From assembly GCF_029931775.1 (NCBI RefSeq), contig NC_079318.1, positions 77,411,614-77,475,613 on the forward strand: a stretch of 64,000 nucleotides of DNA, written 5' to 3'. Both the position numbers and the translations under genes were made by a program. Below, piece by piece: positions 32,717-42,900 of this stretch. Positions within the stretch are counted from its first letter, which is position 1, and each line of letters begins with the position of its first letter. Origin of the DNA: Euleptes europaea (Eukaryota; Chordata; Lepidosauria; Squamata; Sphaerodactylidae). The notes below the pieces were generated by a model. That model searched no databases. It was not told where the DNA came from and saw only the letters and a program-made list of their open reading frames with translations.

Positions 32717-32956
32717 TAGAAGAAGAGTTGGCTTTTAAACCCCACTTTTCTTTACCTTTAAGGAGTCTCAAAACAGCTTATAATCTCCTTCCCTTCCTCT
32801 CCCCTCAACAGACACCTGTGGGGCTGAGAGAGTTCTGAGAGAACTGTGATTAGCCCAAGGTCACCCAGCTGGCTTCATGTGGAGGAGTGGGGAAACAAAC
32901 CTGGTTCACCAGCTTGGAGTCCTCCGCTTTTAACTGCTACACCACGCTGGCTCTCA
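32717..32956 (-). repeat. Sauria-type SINE
   Basis: Minus-strand copy from GAAGAGTTGGCTTTTAAACC to CACCACGCTGGCTCTC. The sequence beyond its head (32957-32985) is identical to that beyond the 13797 copy. Confidence 0.85.
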
Positions 32957-33295
32957 TAGGTTGGGAGCTCATTGGTGGTAGCGCCAATTTGGGAGAGGGT
33001 GCCAGCTATTCCTGTGCCCCTGGTGGCTGGGCATGAGTTGAGCCCTTCTGGTGTATCAGCACTGTCTTGCTTGGGTTTTCCCAAGCAGCTACTTGAGTTG
33101 GTTGTAGAACTGGCCCCTGCCTCTGGGATCAGCAGCAGGAACTACCGCTGCCCTTCCTACCTTGTCACTCCTCTCTCTCTCTCCCATCTTCCTGCTCCTT
33201 GTTGCTTCTGTTATCTCAGACCAGTATGGGCCACTGTACCTACAGCATCCTCCCTGCCCCTTCCTTGCTCTGCTCTACAGCTTTGTTGGGTTGGT

Positions 33296-33480
33296 CATGA
33301 CTGCCAGAGTGGTGCAGTGGCTAAAGGCGCCAGACTCGGGTATGGGAAACCCAGGGTTGAATCCTCACTCTGCCACAGAAAACCACTGGCGACCTTGGGC
33401 CAGTCACACTCTCAGCCTGATCTGCCATACAGGTTGTTTTGTTAGGATAAAACAGGAGACCATGTGAACTACCTTGGGTC
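33296..33480 (+). repeat. Sauria-type SINE (variant)
   Basis: Head TGCCAGAGTGGTGCAGTGGC, B-box GGGTTGAATCCTC, body GACCTTGGGCCAGTCACACT, tail CTACCTTGGGTCCCC. Confidence 0.75.
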
Positions 33481-33488
33481 CCCATTGG

Positions 33489-33697
33489 TAGGGTTGCCAG
33501 CCTCCAGGTAGCAGCTGGAGATCTCCTGCTATTCCAACTGATCTCCAGCCGATAGAGATCAGTTCACCTGGAGAAAATGGCTGCTGTGGCAATTGGACTC
33601 TATGGCATTGAAGTCCTTCCCCTCCTCAAATCACGCCCTCCTCAGGCTCCGCCCCAAAAATCTCCCGCCGGTGGCGAAGAGGGACCTGGCAACCCTA
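33489..33697 (+). mobile_element. hAT-like MITE, family A (copy 3)
   Basis: 209 bp, TAGGGTTGCCAG / TGGCAACCCTA ends, perfect 8-bp duplication CCCATTGG (33481-33488, 33698-33705). It is inserted in the tail of the preceding SINE. Confidence 0.85.
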
Positions 33698-33749
33698 CCC
33701 ATTGGGGAGAAAAGGGATGTAAACATCTCACTAAAAATATTGTGTTATG

Positions 33750-33938
33750 GCCTGGATTTTCCTCTCTCAAACACTTTGCACCCCTTTCAAATCAGGCACG
33801 GCCCTGCTTTCAAAACAGTTTGACAAATGTGTTCACTGTTAGGGCTTGGATTTTCCTCTCTCAAACACACACTCACCCCCTTTCAAATCAGGCATGGCCT
33901 TGCTTCCAAAACAGTTTGACAAATGTGTTCACTGTCTG
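33750..33938. repeat. Two-copy tandem duplication
   Basis: Units of about 93-96 bp, both containing GGATTTTCCTCTCTCAAACA and CAGTTTGACAAATGTGTTCA. The second unit ends 34 bp from the SAM exon's donor side. Confidence 0.85.
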
Positions 33939-33972
33939 CACAGAGTTTGAACCCAGTAGGGGAGAACCTCAC

Positions 33973-34249
33973 CATCTGTAATGTCCAGCAAATCTTCCAT
34001 TTCCTGCTGGATGCGGAGACACAGGACTTCATGCAGCAGCTCCTGGCGCAGGCTCTGTGGTGCTATCCCCATGCGCTCCATCGTCTCTTCTGTCAGCCGG
34101 AGCAGCGCCTTGCCAGAGATGGCGTGCTTGCTTGCTGACTCTAGCAGGGGGCCTCCATGAGCCCACAAGGGTCTGCTGTTCAGCCAGGCACACACTTCTG
34201 ATACAGTCCACTGGGCCACGGACCGCCTTGTCTCATCGTCTTCTGAGCC
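33973..34249 (-). CDS. SAM-domain exon of a SAMD12/SAMD10-like gene (partial)
   Basis: On the minus strand an acceptor (CCGTGCAG|GGC) and a donor (GATG|GTGAGG) bound 92 codons plus one base, open throughout. The peptide contains VAQWTVSEVCAWL, KHAISGKALLRLT, ERMGIAPQSLRQE and LLHEVLCLRIQQE. It aligns with the SAM domain of human SAMD12 (ALWTQQDVCKWL ... [20 protein letters not shown] ... LRQHILQQVLQLKVREE), and its exit phase (1, on a G codon) fits SAMD12. SAM domains mediate protein-protein oligomerisation. I could not find the other exons with confidence, so the extent is unknown. Human has no such gene between SELENOI and ADGRF3. Confidence 0.75.
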
Positions 34250-34555
34250 CTGCACGGCATGGATCTCTTTCAAAGTCTTTCTTACACTTTGGTTACAGTA
34301 TGTGTTCAGTGCAACAATGTGTATTTGCATATTATTGGATATTGCATTATTGTTCAACTGTTCGGCAATTCGCAACTGGATTTTCCTGCATGGGCAAGCC
34401 AATCCAGTTGCAAATTACTGTTATAGAACAATATCCAATAATGTGTGGATGCAGCGTAAGTGGAGTCTCTGCATCCTTAAGGTTCCCTATTAACTCCACT
34501 AGCCCAAGAGCATTTGAGCATCTGTTCCTCCTTTACCCTAAATTAGGCGGCCCTT

Positions 34556-34765
34556 GAACACATGAAGCTGCCTTATACTGATTCAGACCCTTGGTCCATC
34601 AAAGTCAGTATTGTCTACTCAGACCGGTAGTGGCTCTCCAGGGTCTCCGGCAGAGGTCTTTCACATCACCCACCTGCCTAGTCCCTTTAAATGGAGATGT
34701 CAGGGATTGAACTTGAGACCTGCATGCCAAGCAGATGCTCTACCACTGAGCCACAGCCCCTTCTA
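34556..34765 (-). repeat. tRNA-Ala-derived SINE
   Basis: Nearly complete copy from ACACATGAAGCTGCCTTATA to CTACCACTGAGCCACAGCCC on the minus strand. Confidence 0.85.
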
Positions 34766-35001
34766 TTGGGGAGTAGCATTTTTTTAAATGGCAGGAGTGA
34801 AGTATGCCTGAGCAAAAACACAAAACATTGTGCTAAAGGCAGGAAGTGGAGATGGGGGTGGTTTACTTCATATTACAGGAGTTCATGGGTACCTTTAAGA
34901 AAACTTATTCCAGCATCGGCTTTTGTGAGTCAGAGCTGACTTTATGCATCTGAAGTAATGCTTTCTGGTGGAATAAATTTTGTTACCCTTTATCAACCAA
35001 C

Positions 35002-35300
35002 GAGCCCCGTGGCGCAGAGTGTTAAGCTGCAGTACTGCAGTCAAAAGCTCTGCTCACGACCTGAGTTCGATCCTAACGGAAGTTGGTTTCAGGTAGCCGG
35101 CTCAGGGTTGACTCAGCCTTCCATCCTTCCGAGGTCGGTGAAATGAGTACCCAGCTTGCTGGGGGTAAAGGGAAGATGACTGGGGAAGGCACTGGCAAAC
35201 CACCCCACAAACAAAGTCTGCCTTGGAAACGTCGGGATGTGACGTCACCCCATGGGTCAGGAATGACCCAGTGCTTGCACAGGGGACCTTTACCTTTACC
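35002..35300 (+). repeat. tRNA-derived SINE with ACCTTT tail and intact target duplication
   Basis: 299 bp, head GAGCCCCGTGGCGCAGAGTG, B-box GAGTTCGATCC, body GACTCAGCCTTCCATCCTTC, tail CCTTTACCTTTACC. A perfect 11-bp duplication TATCAACCAAC flanks it (34991-35001, 35301-35311). Confidence 0.9.
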
Positions 35301-36919
35301 TATCAACCAACTAGATTCCTGTCTTATTTGGTTGCTACAGTCTGACATGCCTACCCCTCTAGAACTACCATCAAGTTCTGGATCAGTTGCAAATCTTAGG
35401 TGAGTTAACTTCTATCACAGTAATCCTACTGACAGCTGCCTCCTCCCTTTCATTTTTGAGGTTATCTGAAAACCACAGGCTTCCGTTAGGTTGCAAACAT
35501 TCTTATTTTATTTCTAATTCTCTTCAACATTCCCCAGTTGTGGATGCTGTGAGGTTTATGGCTTGTGTGGATGTGGAAGTTAACCTTCTCCAAAGTGACT
35601 CACTGACATTGGGCTGTGTGCTGTTCAGCACTTCAGTGGTGTCTCTTGAAGTGGTTTCCATGAGCACACCAGAACAAAGAAGGCAGCCAGGTGAGTCTCT
35701 GGGAGACGTTTGCTGCAAAGCCACCAGAAAGAGGCCCAATCACTTAACAAAAGCGAATATTGAGGGCTTGTCTCACACCAAAGTTTGGGCTGGAGGCTAT
35801 TTTACAGGGTGCTTGGCATGGTAGAGTGCAAGCTTTCTTGCATTAAAACAAATGTCCATAGCAGCCAAGGCTCAAAAGAGAAAATGTTACTTATCTATCA
35901 TCTATCAGCTCAAAAGAGAAAATGTTACTTCTCTATCAACAGGACAAACCACCAGCCTTTCCCCATGTTTCCAGCCATCTCTCCCCACTCACCCCCACCA
36001 TAGTCTACACAACATGAAAAGCATTCAAGCAGAGATGATAATGGAAGAAGAGCAAGCTCTTTAAGGATTACCAGGTCCCAGGTCCCAAATCTTTATTTTC
36101 TTTCTTTCATAGCAAGAGGTTGTGTTTCCTCTCACCACTCCCTTCCGCTTTGCTTAATATTTATTCAAACAGGAAGCCTGCAGCCAAGCACCTGTTGAGT
36201 GTTGACTCACATCCAGAACCTAGTAAAATGTTGCTCCCTTTTGTAAATAGGAAATCATTATTTTTAATTGTACTTCATCCGGGAGGTGTGTTTCCGGGGA
36301 TGGGGGGGTGGGGCTGTCCTGTCCTGTGTACCCTCCAGCATTTGTCAGTTGAAACCAAAACATGGATGCCTGCCAAGAAGCAAGTTCCTTCTGCAGGAGC
36401 ACTGAAGAGCAAGCGGATGGCCACTCTGGTGGGACAGGTGACAGGCATGCTTCCCTATCTTAGTTCTAAATTCCAGCACTGGTTTGCTGCCACAGTGCTG
36501 CAGTGAATTTTTTGTAGCAGATTATTCAATTTTCATTCCCAACTATTGCATCTTTGCTTTTATTAAGAACTTTCACTAAGCGCATCATGCCAGTGGCCTA
36601 TCCAGTCCAGCATCCTATTTCACATAATGGCCAGCGGATGCCCTAAGAAGCAGGGCAGAGAGGCCTAAGCTTCTACTCACTGTTGTTCCACCCCAAAAAA
36701 TGAGGTACTGTGCCTCTGAACATGGAGGTTCCATTTAGCCATCACAGCTAATAAGTCATTGATGGATGTCTTCTCCATGAATGCATTTAATCCCATTTAT
36801 TTGGAAATCTCGGAGCCATGGTTAAAGTTAGTAGCGTTTATTTTTTAAGCTACCTTTGTTGTGATGAGGGCTGTGAAGTTGTGCGGGGAATTCTGGGGAC
36901 ATGGGGGAAGAGTCTGGGA

Positions 36920-37112
36920 TGGCTAGTTGAGCTGGAGTTAATAGGGTGGACTAGGATCTGGGAGACCCAGGTTTGAATCAACACTCTGCCATAGAAACTC
37001 CTTGGTGACCTTGGGGGGGGACATATACTCTCAGCCTAGCCTACCTCGACAGGGTTGTCGTGAGGATACAGTGGAGAAGGGGAGAATGTTTAACACACTT
37101 TGGGTCCCCAGT
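36920..37112 (+). repeat. Sauria-type SINE
   Basis: GGACTAGGATCTGGGAGACC, the B-box GGTTTGAATC, and CTCAGCCTAGCCTACCTCGA follow the family pattern. Confidence 0.8.
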
Positions 37113-37117
37113 GGGGG

Positions 37118-37345
37118 GAAGGAGAAGAAGAGTTGGTTTTTATACCCCACTTTTCTCTACTCTGGAAGGAGTCTCAAAGCGGCTTACAATTGTCTTTCCT
37201 CCCCCCTCCCCACAACAGGCACCCTGTGAGGTAGGTGAGGCTGAGAGAGTTCGGAGAGAACGGTGACTGGCCCAAGGTCACCCAGTAGGCTTCATGAGGA
37301 GAAGCGGATAATCTAATCTGGTGTACAAATGAAGTAAATAAATAA
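37118..37345 (-). repeat. Sauria-type SINE, inverted next to the previous one
   Basis: Minus-strand copy from AAGAGTTGGTTTTTATACCC through GGCCCAAGGTCACCCAGTAG. Its head is damaged. It forms a near hairpin with the 36920 copy. Confidence 0.8.
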
Positions 37346-38516
37346 ATTATGGTCCCCTTCTAAAGCGCTGATACTGTCACTTTCTCTTCTCTTCAATAAT
37401 GCTATCCCCCCCCCCCCCGAATACTCACACAGGCTGAATTTTCACTATTTCAAACTTCAGTGCAAAAACACCGGTATTTTGTCACCACAGTTGTTTTTGG
37501 AGAATTTGTGCCAAAAAATAAGATACAAATTAGATACTCACTAGCAGCAACAGGAACTGCAGCTGACCGCCACTCAACTCCCTACCTGAGGCCAGCCGTT
37601 CATGCGCACTTCCTACCAACCTGGAGTTGTTTAATTACTTCATTGTGGCCTTGGGGAGCTGGTGTGCAAGCCATTTAGTTAGAATGGCCACAGGCGTAAA
37701 GCTGGCCCACAATCACACAGCTGACAAGAACAAAAGCAGCTGCAGAAGCCTGCGGGTTCTTTGGACTGCCATATGAAAACAGAGACAGGGCATGTTATAC
37801 AGGTACATCCCCCAAATTACGTACTCACCATCCAGCAGAGTTTGGAGCTGTTGTGTTAACAAAGGTCCTTTAAGCCAATATTCTTGTGTTTGTTGTGGGT
37901 GGTGGTGGAGGCTCCTAGGCCAGCTGGGCACCCAGAGGGATGAGATCTAAGGTGCGGCAGGGGTCCGGTCCATCCCCTTCGGATTCATGTGCGGCCTTCA
38001 CTCTGTGACAAACCCTACCAGCTCTTGTACCGGTCTCCAGACATATCAGGAAAGTGATCTCAGCTCTCTTGCCTTCCCACGCTCCCCATTGCTCCTCCTC
38101 TTCAAGCCTGAACAAGACTCTGGGCTCCTGGCTTGTAGCTGCTAAAACCCACACACAGAGAGATGCACTCCCTTTAATGACAGAGCAAGTGGTAGTAAAG
38201 TCTACGAAATAAATATTCCCCCCCCACTGCCGCCACAACACCTCACACACTCATTTGTCTAATCTGATGCACCCTCTTGCAGACAAACGTCCCAGTTTCA
38301 CTTAGGCATGCTCTCGCATGGGCGCACCTTTCAACTGGGTGTGTGCAGAAGCATAACTTGATAAGCTTCACCTCTCCCTTCACTCTCAAAATACTCTGTG
38401 CCAGTACAATGGTTAAACTATAGAAGGAAAGGTGCCAGGAGACGAATCAACATCAAGACGAAACCTGGCACTGAACTGGCTGCTAGCAAAGGCAGTGAAA
38501 TGGAAATTTAAACTGC

Positions 38517-38690
38517 TCTTGCCAACCTCCAGGTGGAGCCTGGAGATCTCCTGAAATTACAAATGATCTCCAGACCAGAGATAAGTTCCCCTGGAGAAAA
38601 TGGCTGCTGTGAAGGGTGGACTCTGGCATTATACCCCACTGATGCCCCTTGCCTCCCCAAACCACACCTTCCCAAGGACGTTTTGGAGGA
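38517..38690 (+). mobile_element. hAT-like MITE, family A (truncated)
   Basis: The left end TTGCCAACCTCCAGGTGGAG and body GAGAAAATGGCTGCTGTGAA are present; the right end is missing. Confidence 0.65.
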
Positions 38691-38697
38691 CATAAAT

Positions 38698-38752
38698 TCA
38701 TAGGGTCACCATAGCTCGGAAGCGACTTGACGGCACTTAACACACACACATA
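38698..38752 (+). repeat. 5S SINE tail fragment
   Basis: TCACCATAGCTCGGAAGCGA, then CTTGACGGCACTTAACACAC, which matches the tail of the copy at 48410. Confidence 0.6.
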
Positions 38753-39120
38753 TCAGTTCACAGGGCACAGTTTCCCAGAGTCTGGGGGTGTATGGTTTTG
38801 GTTTCCCAAAGCTCTTTTGGGGTGCAGAAGGGATTGAGTTGCCCAGGTTCCTTATTCAGTTGCCGCAGTTCCTTATTCAGCTCAACCTGAGTCATACAGG
38901 TTTCCCAGGGGCAACCCAAATGGAAGCCTTTGGTGCCAAAACTAGACTTTACACAGTATGGCACTTTGTACGGTACAGTCCCCAAAGTCTGGTGTCTGTT
39001 TCAGCATGGTACAAAGCTTATGTTTGGGTGTAGCTGCCCCCAGTATCTTAATATTAATTCCTCTTGGGGGCACTTTTTGTGTGTGGCGAAGTTAGTAGTA
39101 AAACCAGACTTTGAACTGAG

Positions 39121-39316
39121 TACACATGAACGTATGAAACTGCCTTATACTGAATCAGACCCTTGGTCCATCAAGATCAGTATTGTCTACTCAGACTGAC
39201 AGCGGCTCAGGTGGAGGTCTGTCACATCACCTGCTTGCCTAGTCCCTTTAACTGAAGAGGCCAGGGATTGAACCTGGGATCTTCTGCATACCAAGCTGAG
39301 CCACAGTCCCTCCCTA
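39121..39316 (-). repeat. tRNA-Ala-derived SINE
   Basis: GTATGAAACTGCCTTATACT to GATTGAACCTGGGATCTTCT and GAGCCACAGTCCC. Confidence 0.8.
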
Positions 39317-39342
39317 AACGTACCAATGTATGTCACTTGTAA

Positions 39343-39466
39343 TAGTAGAAAAGAGCAAGAGCCCAGCAGCACCTTAAAGACTAACACAGTTTCTGGTAGG
39401 GTATGAGCTTTCGTGAGTCACTCTTGCTCTTTTCTACTGCTACAGACAGACTAACCCATCGTGATG
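39343..39466 (+). mobile_element. Short retroposed element with terminal hairpin
   Basis: 124 bp with an exact 18-bp inverted repeat (AGTAGAAAAGAGCAAGAG at 39344-39361, its complement at 39421-39438) and a perfect 12-bp target duplication TGTCACTTGTAA (39331-39342, 39467-39478). The middle contains CACCTTAAAGACTAACAC, a motif I recall as common in reptile repeats. Confidence 0.75.
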
Positions 39467-39822
39467 TGTCACTTGTAAGGCATAGTCACCTGATGCTTAC
39501 TTCAGAGTACAGAGCTTTTTCAGCATCATGATTTACAAATAAGAAACCAAGCGCTGCAGATTGGGAACTAGAAACCAGCTTCAGTCTCCTCTCCTTACCC
39601 ACTAGATCCTCTCTGAACTCTGCTCCTTGGGGACTTAGCAGGGCCCAGCCCCATAGAGCCTGAATGCAAATCCAGTGCTTGATCTGTATCCTGCCCACTT
39701 TTGGTTCCCCACCTGAACACACAAGCCTTGGATTTTATCCTGGCTGGATCTTGGCCATACCTTCGCCATCATTTGCATTTCTCATCCACAGGCAGCCCGG
39801 GCTGTGGGACATTCAGTGTGGG

Positions 39823-39942
39823 ATGCTGTGGGACAGACTTGCTGTAGGTCACTTGGGCATGATGCTCCCCTGCCTGGTTTTTGTGTCTCTAAGTTGCCTG
39901 CCTCAGATTTTGGGATCCGTTGTGGAAGGAGCTGCACAGGTG
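39823..39942 (+). CDS. ADGRF3: ADGRF3 coding exon 1 (signal peptide)
   Basis: An ATG at 39823 opens 40 codons ending at GTG|GTAAGT. After MLWDRLAVGHLG comes a hydrophobic core, MMLPCLVFVSLSCLP, typical of a signal peptide. Other ATGs lie at 39859 and 39862. A CCACAG acceptor at 39791 means this may be an internal exon with a non-coding leader upstream. Phase 0 out matches the phase 0 acceptor of the next exon. There is no clear sequence match to human here, as expected for a signal peptide. Confidence 0.65.
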
Positions 39943-42900
39943 GTAAGTCTCACTTTCCACTCTCCCTAACCTTTGGCCATCTGCCTGCCCTGCTTCCAAC
40001 TTGCAACTTTAACCTTTGAATTCTACATTCACCCACCTGCTTTGATTGCCTTCAGAGCTCTGGTGAATGTCACAACTAGGTGGGATGTTGGGTGGAATGT
40101 GGCTGAGTCAACCCTCCCACCTGACCAAAAAAAGAAAAAGCCATACTTTTTGTTATGATTCAATCAGTGGAATAATTTTACTCCTGCTCAAGTTCTGACA
40201 GGTCTTTGCAGTGGAGAAGTACCTTGTTCTTAACTGGATAGCAGTTCTGCAGTGGATTAAGGGTTAGGAAGATGGATTATCTTTCTCTATAATGCTTAGC
40301 TTGGCACACAGGCTTGCTCTGAAAGCCCATTCTTTCCATTCCACCCGCCCTTTGCTGTGGAACGACATTTGAAGAGAGCTGGTGAGAGTTGTTTTTGAAC
40401 AAGGGGGTCACCCTTGATGTCCCTTTGGTTCCCTGTTGCCCTGGAATTCGATGTCAAGAGCCGGCATCCCCCAGCATGTGTGTTGAACAGCAATATGCCA
40501 GACCAGTTTGCTTGGAACTGGTTCTCTCCCCAAAAGATCAAGCTGAGCTCTGTGGCCCTTGCAGTGCTACAGGGGTTCTGCTTGCACCCAACTTAACATA
40601 TACGCTGATGGGATCTCTGCTGGCAGCGACAGACCAAGAAAGGGATCTTGGGGTGGTAGTGGACATCTCAATGAAGATGTCAACCCACTGTGTAGTTGCT
40701 GTGAAAAAGGCAAATTCCATGCTGGCCATAATTAGACAAGGAATAGAGAATAAAACTGCTGCTATCATACTGCCCTTGTACAAATCTATGGTGAGGCCAC
40801 ACTTGGAATACTGTGTACAGTTCTGGTCACCACACCTAAAAAAGGATATTTCAGATCTTGAGAAGGTGCATAAAAGAGCAACCAAAATGATCAGGGGTTA
40901 CAGTAATTGCCCTATGAGGAGCAGTTAAAACGCTTTGGGCTGTTTAGTTTGCAAAGAGGGCAGTTAAGGGGAGACATGATAGAGGTCTATAAAATTATGT
41001 ATGGTGTGCTAGAATGTGGGGTCATCTGCTGAAGCTGAAGGGTGAGAGATTCAAAACAGATAAAAAGAAAGTATTTTTTTCACACAACACATAGTTAAAT
41101 TGTGGAACTCCCTGCCCCAGGGCGTGGTGATGGCTGCCAATTTGGAAGGCTTTAAGAAGGGAGGGGACATGTTCCTGGAGGATAGGGCTATCCATAGCTA
41201 CTAGTCAAAATGAATACTGGTCATGATGCATACCTATTCTCTCCAGTATCAGAGGAGCATGCCTATTATCTTAGCACGGTGCTGTGAAACACAGGCAGGA
41301 CAATGCTGCTGCAGTAATCTTGTTTGTGGGCTTCCTAGAGGCTCCTGGTTGGCCACTGTGTGAACAGACTGCTGGACTTTATGGACCTTGGTCTGATCCA
41401 GCAAGGCCTTTCTTATGGCTAAGTATATTTCTCATCCCCCACCCTTTGATTTGCTGGTACACCAATTGTTTACAGTAGGAGTGGATTTTTTTACACTTGG
41501 GCCGAAAAGTTTGCCTGCCCCTGTTCTAGCTGCTATACGGGACTGAGAAAATAATGTGGCCTCTGTCCCAGAGGGATGACTTTCTGCTTTAAATAGGCAA
41601 GATTGCGGAAAGCAGAGAGGGTGACTGTCAGAGGAGGGATGGGCAGCGGAAAGATTGAGGTTGGGTTGCCAACCTCCAGGTGAGTCCTAGAGATCTCCCA
41701 GAATTACAGCTGATCTCCAGAGTACACGTTCCTTCTGAAGGATAAAAAGCTGCTTTGGAGGGTGGACTGTATGGTATTATACCATGCTGAGCTTACAGTA
41801 ACCAAAATGTAGATAAATTTCGAAGGTGCACCAGATACCAGTCAGTAGAAACCAAATAGTGGTTTTATATAGTGGTTGGAGTGCAAGAAACCCACAGAAG
41901 CGAATGCCATCTTTCTCCCATTGAAGAATTCCCCTTGGATCCCTCAGGCCTGGCTAAATTTGGTATCCCCTCAATAGATTGAGGCTGTAGGTAGCTACAT
42001 TGATCTGACTGTGTCTGAGAGAGAAGGAACAGCAGGTTGAAACCACAAAGACAAGGCTGAAGCCAAAACAAAACACCAACTTGCAAAGTATTTCCCAGTC
42101 TGCACACCACAATAACCAGGTCTTGTGTCCATCCACCCTCCTCTGCTTGCTCTAGACTCGCCATGGATGCCACAGAAACTGCGCCAGACCTGTCAAGACC
42201 CCCTTTCCCTAGGGTTGCCAACAGTTACCATTTGTATCCCTTTGGGAACAGTTGAATTCGTCTGTGCAACTATGTTTCTGATTTGATGTATCCTGGATGG
42301 AACCTAATATTGTCAATATACATAAGTTGCTTTTTTCATCCCGGCGGGAGAATTGAGAATAATTAAATTCCTTTATATGATGTGAAATGATTCCAATTAA
42401 AATGGGGCTGAAGAAGAAATGAAACGATCGTCCCCCTCATCATTCGTCTATGAAGACATTGTTCCAGTTCTACTCACATTGAACTTTTTGATACTTGTAC
42501 CTTTTGGACTGTTTAGGCATAGTTGTATATATTTATTTTTTATAGTCACCTTATGCACTTTAATACACCTTGTTTAACAGAGTGTTGTCCAAAAGTTCTT
42601 TCAGCCATTCCTGTGCTTATTTCCTAACTTTTGGTAACAGTACAGCGGTGTTGATTTTGGTTGCTCAACGTCCAGGTACTAGCTGGAGAGCTCCTGCTAT
42701 TACAACGGATCTCCAGCCGATTGAGATGAGTTCGCCTGGAGAAAACGACCACTTTGGCAATTGGACTCTAGGGTATTTTCCCAACCTGGAGCTGGCAACC
42801 GTACCTTTCCCCCTTCACCGGAGACTGAGTTTTACATGCAGGCAGCCATTTCCTGTCCTTCCCAGGAGCTGAGGAAAAACATATGGAAATCGGAGGATGT

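Larger units (their letters stand above)
29600..33749. other. Intergenic stretch, no gene recognised
   Basis: Contains two 5S-derived SINEs, two Sauria SINEs, one hAT-like element and an unclassified repeat near 30890-31090 (ACCATGGTCGATGGTATCAA). A short tandem duplication lies at about 31171-31260. Nothing else was seen. Confidence 0.5.
35312..39120. other. Intergenic stretch, no gene recognised
   Basis: Sauria SINEs at 36920 and 37118, a family A hAT-like remnant at 38517 and small local duplications (for example 35868-35935). Poly-C tracts occur. No supported exon was seen. Confidence 0.5.

Noticed and set aside
34057-34557. 166-residue plus-strand frame
   Set aside because: Antisense shadow of the SAM exon, which has the family match and splice sites on the other strand.
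37915-38250. Minus-strand open frame as a further exon of the SAM gene
   Set aside because: A plausible acceptor exists near 38140, but there is no convincing donor, no family similarity and no phase support.
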